The translations under genes were made by a program, and so were the position numbers. From positions 1 through 14,754 of the forward strand of contig CAZABP010000086.1 of assembly GCA_964483245.1 (NCBI GenBank): a stretch of 14,754 bases of DNA, given 5' to 3'. The DNA is from CAZABP01 sp964483245 (GTDB lineage: Bacteria > Planctomycetota > UBA1135 > UBA2386). Position 1 is the first letter of the stretch. Each line of letters starts with the position of its first letter. Of the stretch, positions 6,793 through 12,973 are shown piece after piece. The notes under the pieces are model-generated. The model saw only the letters and a list, made by a program, of their open reading frames with translations, was not told where the DNA came from and did no database searches.

Positions 6793-7428
6793 ATGCAGAT
6801 CCTGCACGCCGAGCAGCTCCACCAGACCCACGAGCGCACCGATGACGAGCTGGTGGCTGGGCTCGCCGGCGCCGAGCAGTCGCAGTGCCTGGAGCTCCTG
6901 CTCGGGCGCTACGGCCGTCGGATCCAGCACTTCGTGACCGGAATCCTTCGCGACGTCCATCTGGCCCAGGACGTGACGCAAGAGGTGTTCGAGAAGCTGC
7001 TTGGGAAGAGCCACCTGTACGAGCTCGGCACGAACTTCCGCGCCTGGCTCTTCGAGATCGCGCGCAACCAGGCCCTGTCCGTCCTGCGCCGGCGCCGGCG
7101 CGCGCCGCGCGCACTGTCGACGCTCGGCATCGATCCGGATGACGGCAACGAGATGCTCGCGCAGGTGGAGGCCCAGGCGGATCGTTCGATCGAGGAGCGC
7201 GAGCTGATGGCTGCGTTGGACGCCGCCATCGCCGAGCTGCCACCCGCCGCGCGCGAGGTCTTCGAGCTCTGCGTCCGCAACGGGAGCACCTACCAGGCCG
7301 CCGCCGACCGGCTCGGCATCCCGACCGGGACCGTCGCGATCCGGATCATGCGGGCGCGGAAGCGGCTGTTCCGCGCGCTGTCCGTCGAGCTGGGCCGCGT
7401 CCGCCGCCCTCCCGCCTGCTTCCAGTAG
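6793..7428 (+). CDS. ECF-type RNA polymerase sigma factor
   Basis: A 211-residue sigma-70-family factor of the extracytoplasmic-function group. Region 2 spans about residues 33-103 and includes QDVTQEVFEKLL (core binding) and NFRAWLFEIARNQALSVLRRRRR (-10 recognition). Region 4 spans about 141-196: LDAAIAELPPAAREVFELC, then a helix-turn-helix covering STYQAAADRLGIPTGTVAIRIMRARKRL. The two are joined by an acidic linker (112-140). There is no region 1.1 or region 3 and the length is normal for ECF factors. ATG 6793 is chosen because homology begins shortly after it; an in-frame GTG at 6685 would add 36 unconvincing residues. An AGG 6-7 nt upstream is at best a weak ribosome site. No anti-sigma factor, zinc-finger or membrane gene adjoins it, so its control is not local. 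It lies 52 nt upstream of pnp in the same direction. Confidence 0.9.
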   Translation: MQILHAEQLHQTHERTDDELVAGLAGAEQSQCLELLLGRYGRRIQHFVTGILRDVHLAQDVTQEVFEKLLGKSHLYELGTNFRAWLFEIARNQALSVLRRRRRAPRALSTLGIDPDDGNEMLAQVEAQADRSIEERELMAALDAAIAELPPAAREVFELCVRNGSTYQAAADRLGIPTGTVAIRIMRARKRLFRALSVELGRVRRPPACFQ

Positions 7429-7431
7429 GCA

Positions 7432-7444
7432 CCGGCAGCGCCGG
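7432..7444 (+). terminator. weak GC hairpin after the sigma factor gene
   Basis: CCGGC (7432-7436) and GCCGG (7440-7444) pair with a 3-nt loop just after the sigma factor stop. No T-tract follows, so termination here would be inefficient and read-through into pnp is possible. Low confidence. Confidence 0.25.
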
Positions 7445-7445
7445 C

Positions 7446-7474
7446 TTGGTGCGGCGCGGGCGATCCGGCATCCT
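7446..7474 (+). promoter_or_regulatory. candidate promoter of pnp (leaderless arrangement)
   Basis: TTGGTG (7446-7451), a 17-nt spacer and CATCCT (7469-7474) precede the ATG at 7481 by 6 nt. There is no Shine-Dalgarno. The arrangement matches that of the cytochrome and other genes in the window and would give a leaderless or nearly leaderless mRNA, independent of the sigma factor gene. Confidence 0.35.
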
Positions 7475-7480
7475 GCCGCC

Positions 7481-9544
7481 ATGGATGCCCAGCCCACGCG
7501 AGTCGAGCTGACGCTCGGCGGTCGCACCGTCACGCTCGAGACCGGCCGCATCGCGCGGCAGGCGAGCGGCGCCGTCGTCGCGCGGCACGCGGATTCGGTC
7601 GTCCTGGCGACCGTGGTCGCGGCCGACGCACCGCGGCCTGGCGCGGATTTCTTCCCACTGACCGTCGAATACCGCGAGAAATTCGCCGCGGCCGGTCGGA
7701 TCCCGGGCTCGTTCCAGCGGCGCGAAGGCCGGATCAGCGACGACGAAGTGTTGATCTCGCGGCTGATCGACCGCTCGCTCCGTTCGCTGTTCCCCGACAC
7801 CTGGAAGGCGGACGTCCAGATCCAGGTGCAGGTGCTGTCGGCCGACCCGGCGTTCGATGTCGACTCGTTGGCGCTGCTCGCGGCCTGTGCCGCGGTCCAC
7901 GTGAGTCCGCTGCCGGCCGATGGCCCGGCAGCCGGGATCCGTGTCGTGCGGCGGCGCGGCGCCTGGATCGTGATGCCGACCGTGACCGAACGCGCCGAGG
8001 CGGAGCTCGACTTCGCCGTCAGCGCCGGCCCGAACGGGCTGGTCATGGTCGAAGGGGAGGCCGACGAAGCGGACGAGGAGACCTGCGTCGCCGCGCTCGT
8101 CGAAGCCCAGCGCTGGCTGGCACGTGCCCGCGACGCGATCGCGACGCTGCAGCCGGCGGCCCCGAGCCCCAAGCTCGCCCCCCCAGCCGCCCCGGAGCTG
8201 CCGCAGCTGGGCGCGGAGCTGCGCGCGCAGCTCGAGCAGGCGCTCGCAATCGCCGGCAAGGCGGAGCGACGGGGCGCGGTGCGCACCCTGCGCGACGCGC
8301 TGCTCGCGGCGGCAGAAGAGACGGCACGACCCGCGCTCGGCGACGCATTCGGTGTGCTCGAGTCGCAGATCGTCCGTGACGCGATCCTCGAGGGGCGTCG
8401 CCTCGATGGCCGGTCACCGCAACAGGTCCGCCCGATCTGGGGCGAAGTCGGCTGGTTGCCGCGCGCGCATGGCTCGGCCGTGTTCACGCGCGGCGAGACG
8501 CAAGCCCTGGTGACTTGCACGCTCGGGACGGCCGAAGACGCGCAGACCGTCGACCGCGCACTCGGCGCCCGGCAGGACCGTTTCCTGCTGCACTACAACT
8601 TCCCGCCGTATTCGGTGAACGAGATCCGCCCGCTGCGTGGTCCCGGGCGGCGCGAGATCGGCCACGGCAATCTGGCCCGCCGCGGTCTCGCGCGCTTGCT
8701 GCCGCCTGCCGACGAGTTCCCGTACACGATCCGCATCGAATCGGAGATCAGCGAGAGCAACGGCTCGTCGTCGATGGCGACCGTCTGTGGCGGCACGATG
8801 GCGCTGCTCGACGCCGGTGTTCCGCTGCGGACCCCGGTGGCCGGGATCGCGATGGGCCTCGTGACCGATGGCGCGCGCACCACGGTGCTGTCGGACATCC
8901 TCGGCGACGAAGACCACCTCGGCGACATGGACTTCAAGGTCGTCGGGACGGCGAACGGCGTCACCGCGCTGCAACTCGACAACAAGGTCGGAGGCCTGAC
9001 CGATGCCACGCTGGCGGCGGCGCTGGCGCAGGCGCGCGAAGGGCGCCTGCACATCCTCGCCGCGATGCGCAGCGTCATCGCGGCACCGCGCGCGGAGCGC
9101 AGCAGACATGCGCCCAGCGTCGAGCGGATCGAGATCCTGCCGGATGCAATCGGCGCGTTGGTGGGCACGCGCGGCGCGACGATCAAGGCGATCCAGGCCG
9201 AGAGCCACAGCCGGATCACGATCGACGACCACGGCGTCGTGCTCGTCTACTCCAACAGCGCGGAGCACGCCGCGCGCGCGCGCCGGCTCGTGCTGCGCAC
9301 GGCCGGCATGCTGCGCATCGGGGGCTGCTACCGCGGCGTCGTCACGACAGTCAAGGACTTCGGCGCGTTCGTGAAGGTCAACGCGATGAACGAAGGCCTG
9401 GTCCCGCGCGAGGAGTTCGCCGGCGCGCCGCCAGGCGAAGGGGACGAGATCCTGGTGCAGGTGCTCGGCGTCGACGACCGCGGACGCTTGCGGATGTCGG
9501 CGAAGCAGGCGGTCGGCACCGATCCAGCGCGGATCGAGTTCTAG
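7481..9544 (+). CDS. pnp: polyribonucleotide nucleotidyltransferase (PNPase)
   Basis: Phosphorolytic 3'-to-5' exoribonuclease that degrades mRNA to nucleoside diphosphates in the cytoplasm, normally as a trimer and often within a degradosome. The 687-residue product has the full domain order: RNase PH-like domain 1 (about 5-215, with GRIPGSFQRREGR at 72-84), helical linker (about 235-300), RNase PH-like domain 2 (about 305-535), KH domain (about 545-605) and S1 domain (about 612-676). Active-site residues in domain 2 are conserved: the serine-rich SNGSSSMATVCGG (426-438) and GDEDHLGDMDFKV (475-487), with the two metal-binding aspartates (478, 484) and Lys486. The KH loop is GTRG (562-565) rather than the usual GPGG-type loop. 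pnp commonly follows rpsO, but here it follows an ECF sigma factor. ATG 7481 begins the usual N-terminal strand and is preceded by a promoter-like element rather than a ribosome site. Confidence 0.97.
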   Translation: MDAQPTRVELTLGGRTVTLETGRIARQASGAVVARHADSVVLATVVAADAPRPGADFFPLTVEYREKFAAAGRIPGSFQRREGRISDDEVLISRLIDRSLRSLFPDTWKADVQIQVQVLSADPAFDVDSLALLAACAAVHVSPLPADGPAAGIRVVRRRGAWIVMPTVTERAEAELDFAVSAGPNGLVMVEGEADEADEETCVAALVEAQRWLARARDAIATLQPAAPSPKLAPPAAPELPQLGAELRAQLEQALAIAGKAERRGAVRTLRDALLAAAEETARPALGDAFGVLESQIVRDAILEGRRLDGRSPQQVRPIWGEVGWLPRAHGSAVFTRGETQALVTCTLGTAEDAQTVDRALGARQDRFLLHYNFPPYSVNEIRPLRGPGRREIGHGNLARRGLARLLPPADEFPYTIRIESEISESNGSSSMATVCGGTMALLDAGVPLRTPVAGIAMGLVTDGARTTVLSDILGDEDHLGDMDFKVVGTANGVTALQLDNKVGGLTDATLAAALAQAREGRLHILAAMRSVIAAPRAERSRHAPSVERIEILPDAIGALVGTRGATIKAIQAESHSRITIDDHGVVLVYSNSAEHAARARRLVLRTAGMLRIGGCYRGVVTTVKDFGAFVKVNAMNEGLVPREEFAGAPPGEGDEILVQVLGVDDRGRLRMSAKQAVGTDPARIEF

Positions 9545-9608
9545 GCGCCGGTTCCCGGATCTCCGCGTTGCGACGCGGCCGACGCCAAGGCCACCAGCAG
9601 AGCTCGCC

Positions 9609-9647
9609 GGCGCAACGAATCCTCGAGTCCCGCGAGGATTCGGCGCC
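9609..9647. terminator. bidirectional hairpin between convergent pnp and hypothetical gene
   Basis: CGAATCCTCG (9616-9625) pairs with CGAGGATTCG (9633-9642) around a 7-nt loop. The stem is extended by GGCGC (9609-9613) with GCGCC (9643-9647) after a 2-nt bulge. It sits centrally in the 111-nt gap between the pnp stop (9544) and the stop of the convergent gene (9656). No T-tract is present on either side, so it may work as a transcript-end stabiliser rather than a strict intrinsic terminator. Confidence 0.6.
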
Positions 9648-9655
9648 TGCGCAAC

Positions 9656-10321
9656 TCAGCGACCCGGCCCGTTGCCCGTGCCTACGCCCTGGCCGCCGCT
9701 CTGGCCCCCGCCCGGCGGCGGGCCGCCGACTTTGCCGGTCGATGGATCGATGTCGATCATCCGGTCGCCGGAGACGACCATGCCGTGCACGGTGGCGGGA
9801 TCCCAGTACGAGCGCATGCCGCCCTTCTCCCAGTCGCGCGCGGACACATGCTGCCAGCGCGTCGTCGTGGCAGAGCCGTCGGCGTGCTCGTACCACTCGA
9901 TGCCGGTGTCGTCGACGATCTTGGCAACCACGGGTGGTACCGGCCCGAGGTTTGGCTCGCGGTTCAGCGCCGGCGCAGTCTCCATGCCGTTCAGCAACGG
10001 CAGGAATCGGCCGCCGCCGCAGTCGATGCCCTTGTCGGTGAACGGGACCTCCATCGGGTACCGGCCGGGGGCGAGGGGCGACCGGCGGTTCTTGCCGTCG
10101 CTGTGCAGCACGGCCGGCGCCGCGCTGGTCGATGATTCGTTCGCCGCCGCGGACGGCGCCTGAACCGGCGCCGCGGGGGACGATTCGTTCCCGCTGGCAG
10201 CGGGCTGCTGCGCGCCACCCTTCGCGGGCGGAACCTCGGGGCGCTCCTGCGACAAGATGACGACGCCGGCGATACCGCCGGCTGCAATCACCAGTCCGAG
10301 GATGGATGCCTTGATGCTCAT
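9656..10321 (-). CDS. membrane-anchored hypothetical protein with Ala/Pro/Ser linker and Gly-rich tail
   Basis: I do not recognise a family. The 221-residue product begins with a short cytoplasmic tip (MSIKAS) and one hydrophobic segment (about 7-23), typical of a signal anchor or uncleaved signal peptide. A disordered Ala/Pro/Ser linker (about 28-72) with two NESS repeats follows. A compact region from about 73 to 198 contains RYPMEVPFTDKGIDCGGGRF, a single Cys101, and a Trp/His/Asp-rich stretch (IEWYEHADGS, WQHVSARDWEKGG, YWDPATVHG). The last 22 residues are Gly/Pro-rich and probably disordered. It is probably located in the periplasm or at the cell surface. TAGACT at 10329-10334 lies 7 nt before the start codon, again without a ribosome site. 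It is separated from the upstream minus-strand gene by two hairpins, so it is probably transcribed alone. Confidence 0.7.
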   Translation of the reverse strand: MSIKASILGLVIAAGGIAGVVILSQERPEVPPAKGGAQQPAASGNESSPAAPVQAPSAAANESSTSAAPAVLHSDGKNRRSPLAPGRYPMEVPFTDKGIDCGGGRFLPLLNGMETAPALNREPNLGPVPPVVAKIVDDTGIEWYEHADGSATTTRWQHVSARDWEKGGMRSYWDPATVHGMVVSGDRMIDIDPSTGKVGGPPPGGGQSGGQGVGTGNGPGR

Positions 10322-10328
10322 GATGATC

Positions 10329-10334
10329 AGTCTA
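10329..10334 (-). promoter_or_regulatory. candidate -10 element, leaderless arrangement
   Basis: TAGACT on the minus strand ends 7 nt before the ATG of the hypothetical membrane-anchored protein (start at 10321). No matching -35 hexamer was found at normal spacing. The spacing equals that before the cytochrome gene. Confidence 0.35.
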
Positions 10335-10402
10335 GCACGGCGGAATTGAGTCCCTGCGGCGACCGCAGCACGCGGCGCACTGGGATTGCAGTGACCATCT
10401 AC

Positions 10403-10430
10403 GATCAGGGCGCCCGAAGGCGCCCTGATC
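10403..10430 (-). terminator. 12-bp hairpin with UUCG tetraloop
   Basis: GATCAGGGCGCC (10403-10414) and GGCGCCCTGATC (10419-10430) pair perfectly. Read on the minus strand the loop is TTCG closed by a C-G pair, the exceptionally stable UUCG tetraloop; on the plus strand it would be CGAA. This supports function in minus-strand RNA, downstream of the secreted-protein gene ending at 10481. No T-tract follows. Confidence 0.7.
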
Positions 10431-10441
10431 TTCCGGTCGGC

Positions 10442-10468
10442 CAGGCACCGCCTACGCGGCGGTGCCTG
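10442..10468 (-). terminator. 11-bp hairpin just after the secreted-protein gene
   Basis: CAGGCACCGCC (10442-10452) and GGCGGTGCCTG (10458-10468) pair perfectly around a 5-nt loop, 12 nt beyond the minus-strand stop at 10481. It is the first of two strong hairpins in tandem and is the likely transcript end. Confidence 0.65.
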
Positions 10469-10480
10469 AATCGACGCCGC

Positions 10481-11725
10481 TCACTTGAAGCGCAGCGTCG
10501 TGGCGGGGGTGCTGGAGAACTCCGTGAACGTCGGGTTCACGAGCAGGCTCTCGGTCGTCAGGTAGAGACCGCTGGCCGCGGGCCCGAGGACCGGAACGTT
10601 GATCAACGGCGTGACCGAGATGCCGGCCGCATCGAGCGGCGACAGGCCGCCAACCACACTGCCCAGCCAGAACAGGTTCGGGTCGGACGGGTTGACTTCG
10701 AGCATCCACGGGCCGATCTGGATTCCCAGCGGAACCGGCGCCGCGAAGCTGCTCAGCAGGAACGCGAGGTGACCGGAGCGGCTCGCGCCACCCATGACGC
10801 GCCAACGCAGCGTGCCAGCGGTCGTAGCCGCGTCACTGACGCAGGCGGCGACGCCCGAGCCGGTTGCGGTCGCCGCGGTCGTGCGACGGATCGCGTAGTC
10901 ACCTTCTTGGCGCAGGAAAGGCTGCGTGCGGAGGATGCTGTTCCACGGGAACCCGTACATCCCGGTCGTGGCGTTCGCCGGCGGCGGATAGGTCACGCTG
11001 GTGGCGGCCGGGTCCTTGAACCCAAACGTCGCCTTGACCGGCGCACCCGGCTCCGACACGTCGAACGACGTGTTGCAGAAGCTGACGTGGTTCGCGTTGT
11101 AGTCGCTGATCGCCGTGCTCTGGCCGTTGTTGTAGTACTTCGAGACCATCACGAGCTCCGGCAGCGTGCCGAGAGCAACCGGCGTGGTCAGCGTCGTCCG
11201 CCACAGCCGGACGAGGTTCTGCGGGGTCTGCGCCGTCCAGGTTGCGCTCGTGCGCGCGAACGTCGCAATCGGGCTCGCCGCCAGGTCCGCGGTGTACTGG
11301 TTACCGGTCGCCCAGTTCGTGCCAGTCGAGCCGGTCTCGGCCTTCGCCGGGTAGATCGAGCTCTCGGCGATGAAGCCGGTCAGCGGGAACGACGAGGTCG
11401 CGGCCGAGCAGTATTCGCCGATGTCCCAGCCGGTCAGGAACTGCGGCTCACGGCAGTTCATGAACATGTTCGGGTACCAGCGGATCAGGACCGTGTCGTT
11501 CGGGACACCGGTCGCGCCGGTCGAGTCGGCGCTGTAACGCCGGTCGTTCGCATCCGGCCAGTTGAAGTTGTGGCCAGTCGTCGGATGTGTCGCGGCGCTG
11601 CGGACGATGTACCACGAGCCGGCGGGGTTATCCGTGCTCTGGTTCGCTTCCACGCGGATCGCCTCGGCGGATTGGGCCGCCAGCGCGCCACTGAGCAGCA
11701 GGGCTGTGATCGAGAGCTTGTTCAT
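10481..11725 (-). CDS. secreted protein of unknown family
   Basis: I do not recognise a family. The 414-residue product begins with a clear Sec signal peptide (MNKLSITALLLSGALAAQSAEA, cleavage likely near residue 19-22), so it is exported. The mature part is rich in Thr, Ser, Ala, Pro, Trp and aromatic residues and looks beta-rich, with four cysteines in NCREPQ, GEYCSAA, SFCNTS and AACVSD that could form two disulphides. The last 110 or so residues (from about HLAFLLSSF through PWMLEVNPSDPNLFWLG to GLYLTTESLLVNPTFTEF) form an apparent C-terminal beta domain ending in an aromatic-basic tail (TTLRFK). No enzyme motif, lipobox or sorting signal is seen. The ATG at 11725 is supported by the signal peptide and by the best Shine-Dalgarno in the window, GGAGG 10 nt upstream. 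The gene has its own promoter candidate, a long structured leader and tandem terminators, so it is a monocistronic and probably regulated gene. Confidence 0.75.
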   Translation of the reverse strand: MNKLSITALLLSGALAAQSAEAIRVEANQSTDNPAGSWYIVRSAATHPTTGHNFNWPDANDRRYSADSTGATGVPNDTVLIRWYPNMFMNCREPQFLTGWDIGEYCSAATSSFPLTGFIAESSIYPAKAETGSTGTNWATGNQYTADLAASPIATFARTSATWTAQTPQNLVRLWRTTLTTPVALGTLPELVMVSKYYNNGQSTAISDYNANHVSFCNTSFDVSEPGAPVKATFGFKDPAATSVTYPPPANATTGMYGFPWNSILRTQPFLRQEGDYAIRRTTAATATGSGVAACVSDAATTAGTLRWRVMGGASRSGHLAFLLSSFAAPVPLGIQIGPWMLEVNPSDPNLFWLGSVVGGLSPLDAAGISVTPLINVPVLGPAASGLYLTTESLLVNPTFTEFSSTPATTLRFK

Positions 11726-11912
11726 GTTGTCTTGGCCTCCGGGGCCCCGGAGGGTTGGGGAAGGGATCCAGTCACCTTTCGCAGGCACGGAACAACGACG
11801 AGCTGCATCCGTGCCAAGCAGGGGAAGGACTTGGTTGCATTGGGGTTGTTTCCCAGCGTCCGATCGGACGCCGAGGCCCGCACGGATTGTTCCGTGGCAG
11901 GACCACAGGGGA
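11726..11912 (-). promoter_or_regulatory. structured 5' leader of the secreted-protein gene (candidate cis-regulatory RNA)
   Basis: From the predicted transcription start (about 11912) to the start codon the leader is about 187 nt and contains no gene. Local hairpins are CACGGA/TCCGTG (11881-11896), a perfect 16-bp palindrome GCGTCCGATCGGACGC (11856-11871), GGCACGG/CCGTGCC (11784-11790 with 11809-11815) and the Shine-Dalgarno palindrome. The arms of the first and third hairpins are also complementary to each other over longer runs: CACGGAACAA (11786-11795) with TTGTTCCGTG (11887-11896), and ATCCGTGC (11807-11814) with GCACGGAT (11880-11887). These cross-pairings are nested and exclude the local hairpins. 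The sequence does not match a riboswitch class known to me. Confidence 0.5.
11736..11753 (-). promoter_or_regulatory. perfect palindrome enclosing the Shine-Dalgarno of the secreted-protein gene
   Basis: CCTCCGGGGCCCCGGAGG is an 18-bp perfect palindrome. On the minus strand its last five bases, GGAGG, are the Shine-Dalgarno 10 nt before the ATG at 11725. As RNA it folds to a 7-bp all-GC stem with a GGCC loop, hiding the ribosome site. This is consistent with translational control. Confidence 0.6.
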
Positions 11913-11918
11913 CGCGCA

Positions 11919-11946
11919 AGCCTATCCCGTGTCCACGGACCGGCAA
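11919..11946 (-). promoter_or_regulatory. candidate promoter of the secreted-protein gene
   Basis: On the minus strand TTGCCG (11941-11946), a 16-nt spacer and TAGGCT (11919-11924). The spacer holds a CCGTG-TC-CACGG dyad (11927-11938) that could be an operator. Hexamers and spacing match the cytochrome promoter candidate. Confidence 0.45.
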
Positions 11947-11983
11947 CCGGGCCAAGGGCGGTGCGAGCGTGGCTGTTCCGTAC

Positions 11984-12047
11984 CGGATCGGATCCGCCGC
12001 GAGCCGGACGCAGGAGTGCTTGCGGCACACCGATCGGATCCGTCGCG
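11984..12047. repeat. imperfect direct repeat in the intergenic region
   Basis: CGGATCGGATCCGCCGCG (11984-12001) and CCGATCGGATCCGTCGCG (12030-12047) match at 16 of 18 positions, 46 nt apart start to start. Both contain the palindromes GGATCC and an overlapping GATCGGATC core. They lie in the gap after the DUF2058 stop and before the promoter of the secreted-protein gene, so they could be binding sites for a regulator; nothing else is seen in 11947-12070. Confidence 0.4.
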
Positions 12048-12070
12048 CCTGCCGCGTTGGGATGGGGTGT

Positions 12071-12574
12071 TCAACGCGGAAGCACGCCGCGCACGGCCCA
12101 GACGACGGCACCGGGCAGTGCTCGCGCCACGCGACGCGCAAGTTCCGTCGGCAAGAAGCCGTAGCCATGGGGACCTTCGCCCGGGAGACGCACCACGCAG
12201 AGGGCCCCCGCACCCAGCAACCGGCGTTGGTTCTCGGTCACCTCGAGCCACGGCAGACGCCCGTCTGCCAAGGAAAAATACCAGCGCGAACCGCCGCCGC
12301 CGGCCCGCACGCCCTCGCGCTGCAGCAGGTCGACGCAGGCCGCGCGCTCGGTGCTCGCCTGCCGCTGCGCATCCAGCTCCGCCTGTTGCGCCCGCGTCCG
12401 CTCCCGTTCCGCTGCCTGCAACGAGGCGAGCTCGCGCGCGCGCGCGGCCTGTTCGTCGGCGACGCCTTCGCGTCCGACTTCGGTGCGATGCACGCGCTGT
12501 TCGTGCGCGATGCGACGCGCTTCCTTGTCGCTGAGCAGCTTGGCCTTCTTGAGCTGGTCGCGCAGGTCACCCAT
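12071..12574 (-). CDS. DUF2058 family protein
   Basis: The 167-residue product matches the overall pattern of the DUF2058 family (YaiL-type, annotated in gammaproteobacteria as nucleoprotein/polynucleotide-associated). It starts with LRDQLKKAKLLSDKEARRIA (4-23), like the family's opening helix, continues as a charged Glu/Arg/Gln/Ala coiled coil to about residue 85, and ends in a small beta domain: YFSLADGRLPWLEVTENQRR (98-117), LGAGALCVVRLPGEG, GYGFLPTELARRVARALPGAVVW. The C-terminal half shows the family's typical order of strand, ENQRR helix, vVRL strand and P-x-E-x-A helix. The biochemical role is not established; nucleic-acid association is a family annotation only. It lies 27 nt downstream of the PilZ gene in the same direction, with a TATCCT hexamer (12583-12588) 8 nt before its ATG, so it may be co-transcribed and also have its own leaderless promoter. 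Confidence 0.72.
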   Translation of the reverse strand: MGDLRDQLKKAKLLSDKEARRIAHEQRVHRTEVGREGVADEQAARARELASLQAAERERTRAQQAELDAQRQASTERAACVDLLQREGVRAGGGGSRWYFSLADGRLPWLEVTENQRRLLGAGALCVVRLPGEGPHGYGFLPTELARRVARALPGAVVWAVRGVLPR

Positions 12575-12582
12575 CGCGCGGC

Positions 12583-12588
12583 AGGATA
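12583..12588 (-). promoter_or_regulatory. candidate -10 element before the DUF2058 gene
   Basis: TATCCT on the minus strand lies 8 nt before the ATG at 12574, in the 27-nt gap after the PilZ gene. No clear -35 hexamer is present at 16-17 nt. No Shine-Dalgarno is seen. Confidence 0.3.
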
Positions 12589-12601
12589 GCGCCGGGCAGG
12601 T

Positions 12602-12868
12602 TCAGCTGCCGCTGAACCGCACCGCGACCCCGGTGCGCGCCCCGTCGAGCGACTGGACGCGCACGAGTTCGCCTGCCACCTCGGCGCCATCGACGCGCAC
12701 CCGTACGCGGATCGGCCCATCGACGGCGAAGTACACGCCATCCTCGGAGATGTTCTGCCCCGAACCGCGCAGGCTCGGCGCAGTCCAGATCACCTCGACC
12801 ACCGAATCGATCGGCTCGCGAGTCGTGTCGCGGCGCTCTCCGGTCGTCGTCGATTCGTGGCTCGTCAT
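12602..12868 (-). CDS. small single-domain PilZ protein (cyclic-di-GMP receptor)
   Basis: An 88-residue stand-alone PilZ domain, which binds the second messenger cyclic di-GMP and passes the signal to a partner. Both ligand-binding signatures are present: RXXXR as RDTTR (residues 13-17) and (D/N)XSXXG as NISEDG (39-44), followed by VYFAVD and a beta-barrel pattern RVRVRVDG...GELVRVQSLDGARTGVAVRF. Nucleotide binding is therefore likely. The protein has no second domain, so the output must be through another protein, not evident here. The ATG at 12868 is preceded by GGGAG at a short 4-nt spacing. Longer in-frame starts would add a low-complexity tail lying in the divergent promoter region, so they are less likely. 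It is divergent from a methyltransferase gene (105 nt apart) and upstream of the DUF2058 gene. Confidence 0.82.
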   Translation of the reverse strand: MTSHESTTTGERRDTTREPIDSVVEVIWTAPSLRGSGQNISEDGVYFAVDGPIRVRVRVDGAEVAGELVRVQSLDGARTGVAVRFSGS

Positions 12869-12973
12869 CGGTCTCCCGGTGGCATCCGGCGCGTGATCAC
12901 CATCCCGCGGCCCCGCCTCGATTTCGGCACTGCCCCGCGGCAGGCTTGAGCCGCCCCGCGCGGACTGCGAACG

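Noticed and set aside
5148..6839. Minus-strand open frame of about 560 codons opposite the cytochrome and kinase genes
   Set aside because: Antisense to two genes with catalytic or haem motifs; no start context and no recognisable motif.
8515..10041. Plus-strand open frame of about 500 codons inside and beyond pnp
   Set aside because: Shifted frame of pnp, whose own frame carries all five domains; the extension runs antisense through the hypothetical gene.
11726..11912. Cyclic-di-GMP (GEMM) riboswitch in the leader, tempting because of the nearby PilZ gene
   Set aside because: The conserved GEMM core and its tetraloop-receptor arrangement are not found in the minus-strand leader.
10346..12589. 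Plus-strand open frame of about 750 codons
   Set aside because: Antisense to the secreted-protein and DUF2058 genes and crosses their intergenic leader; Arg-rich without motifs. The minus strand has the signal peptide, Shine-Dalgarno and terminators.
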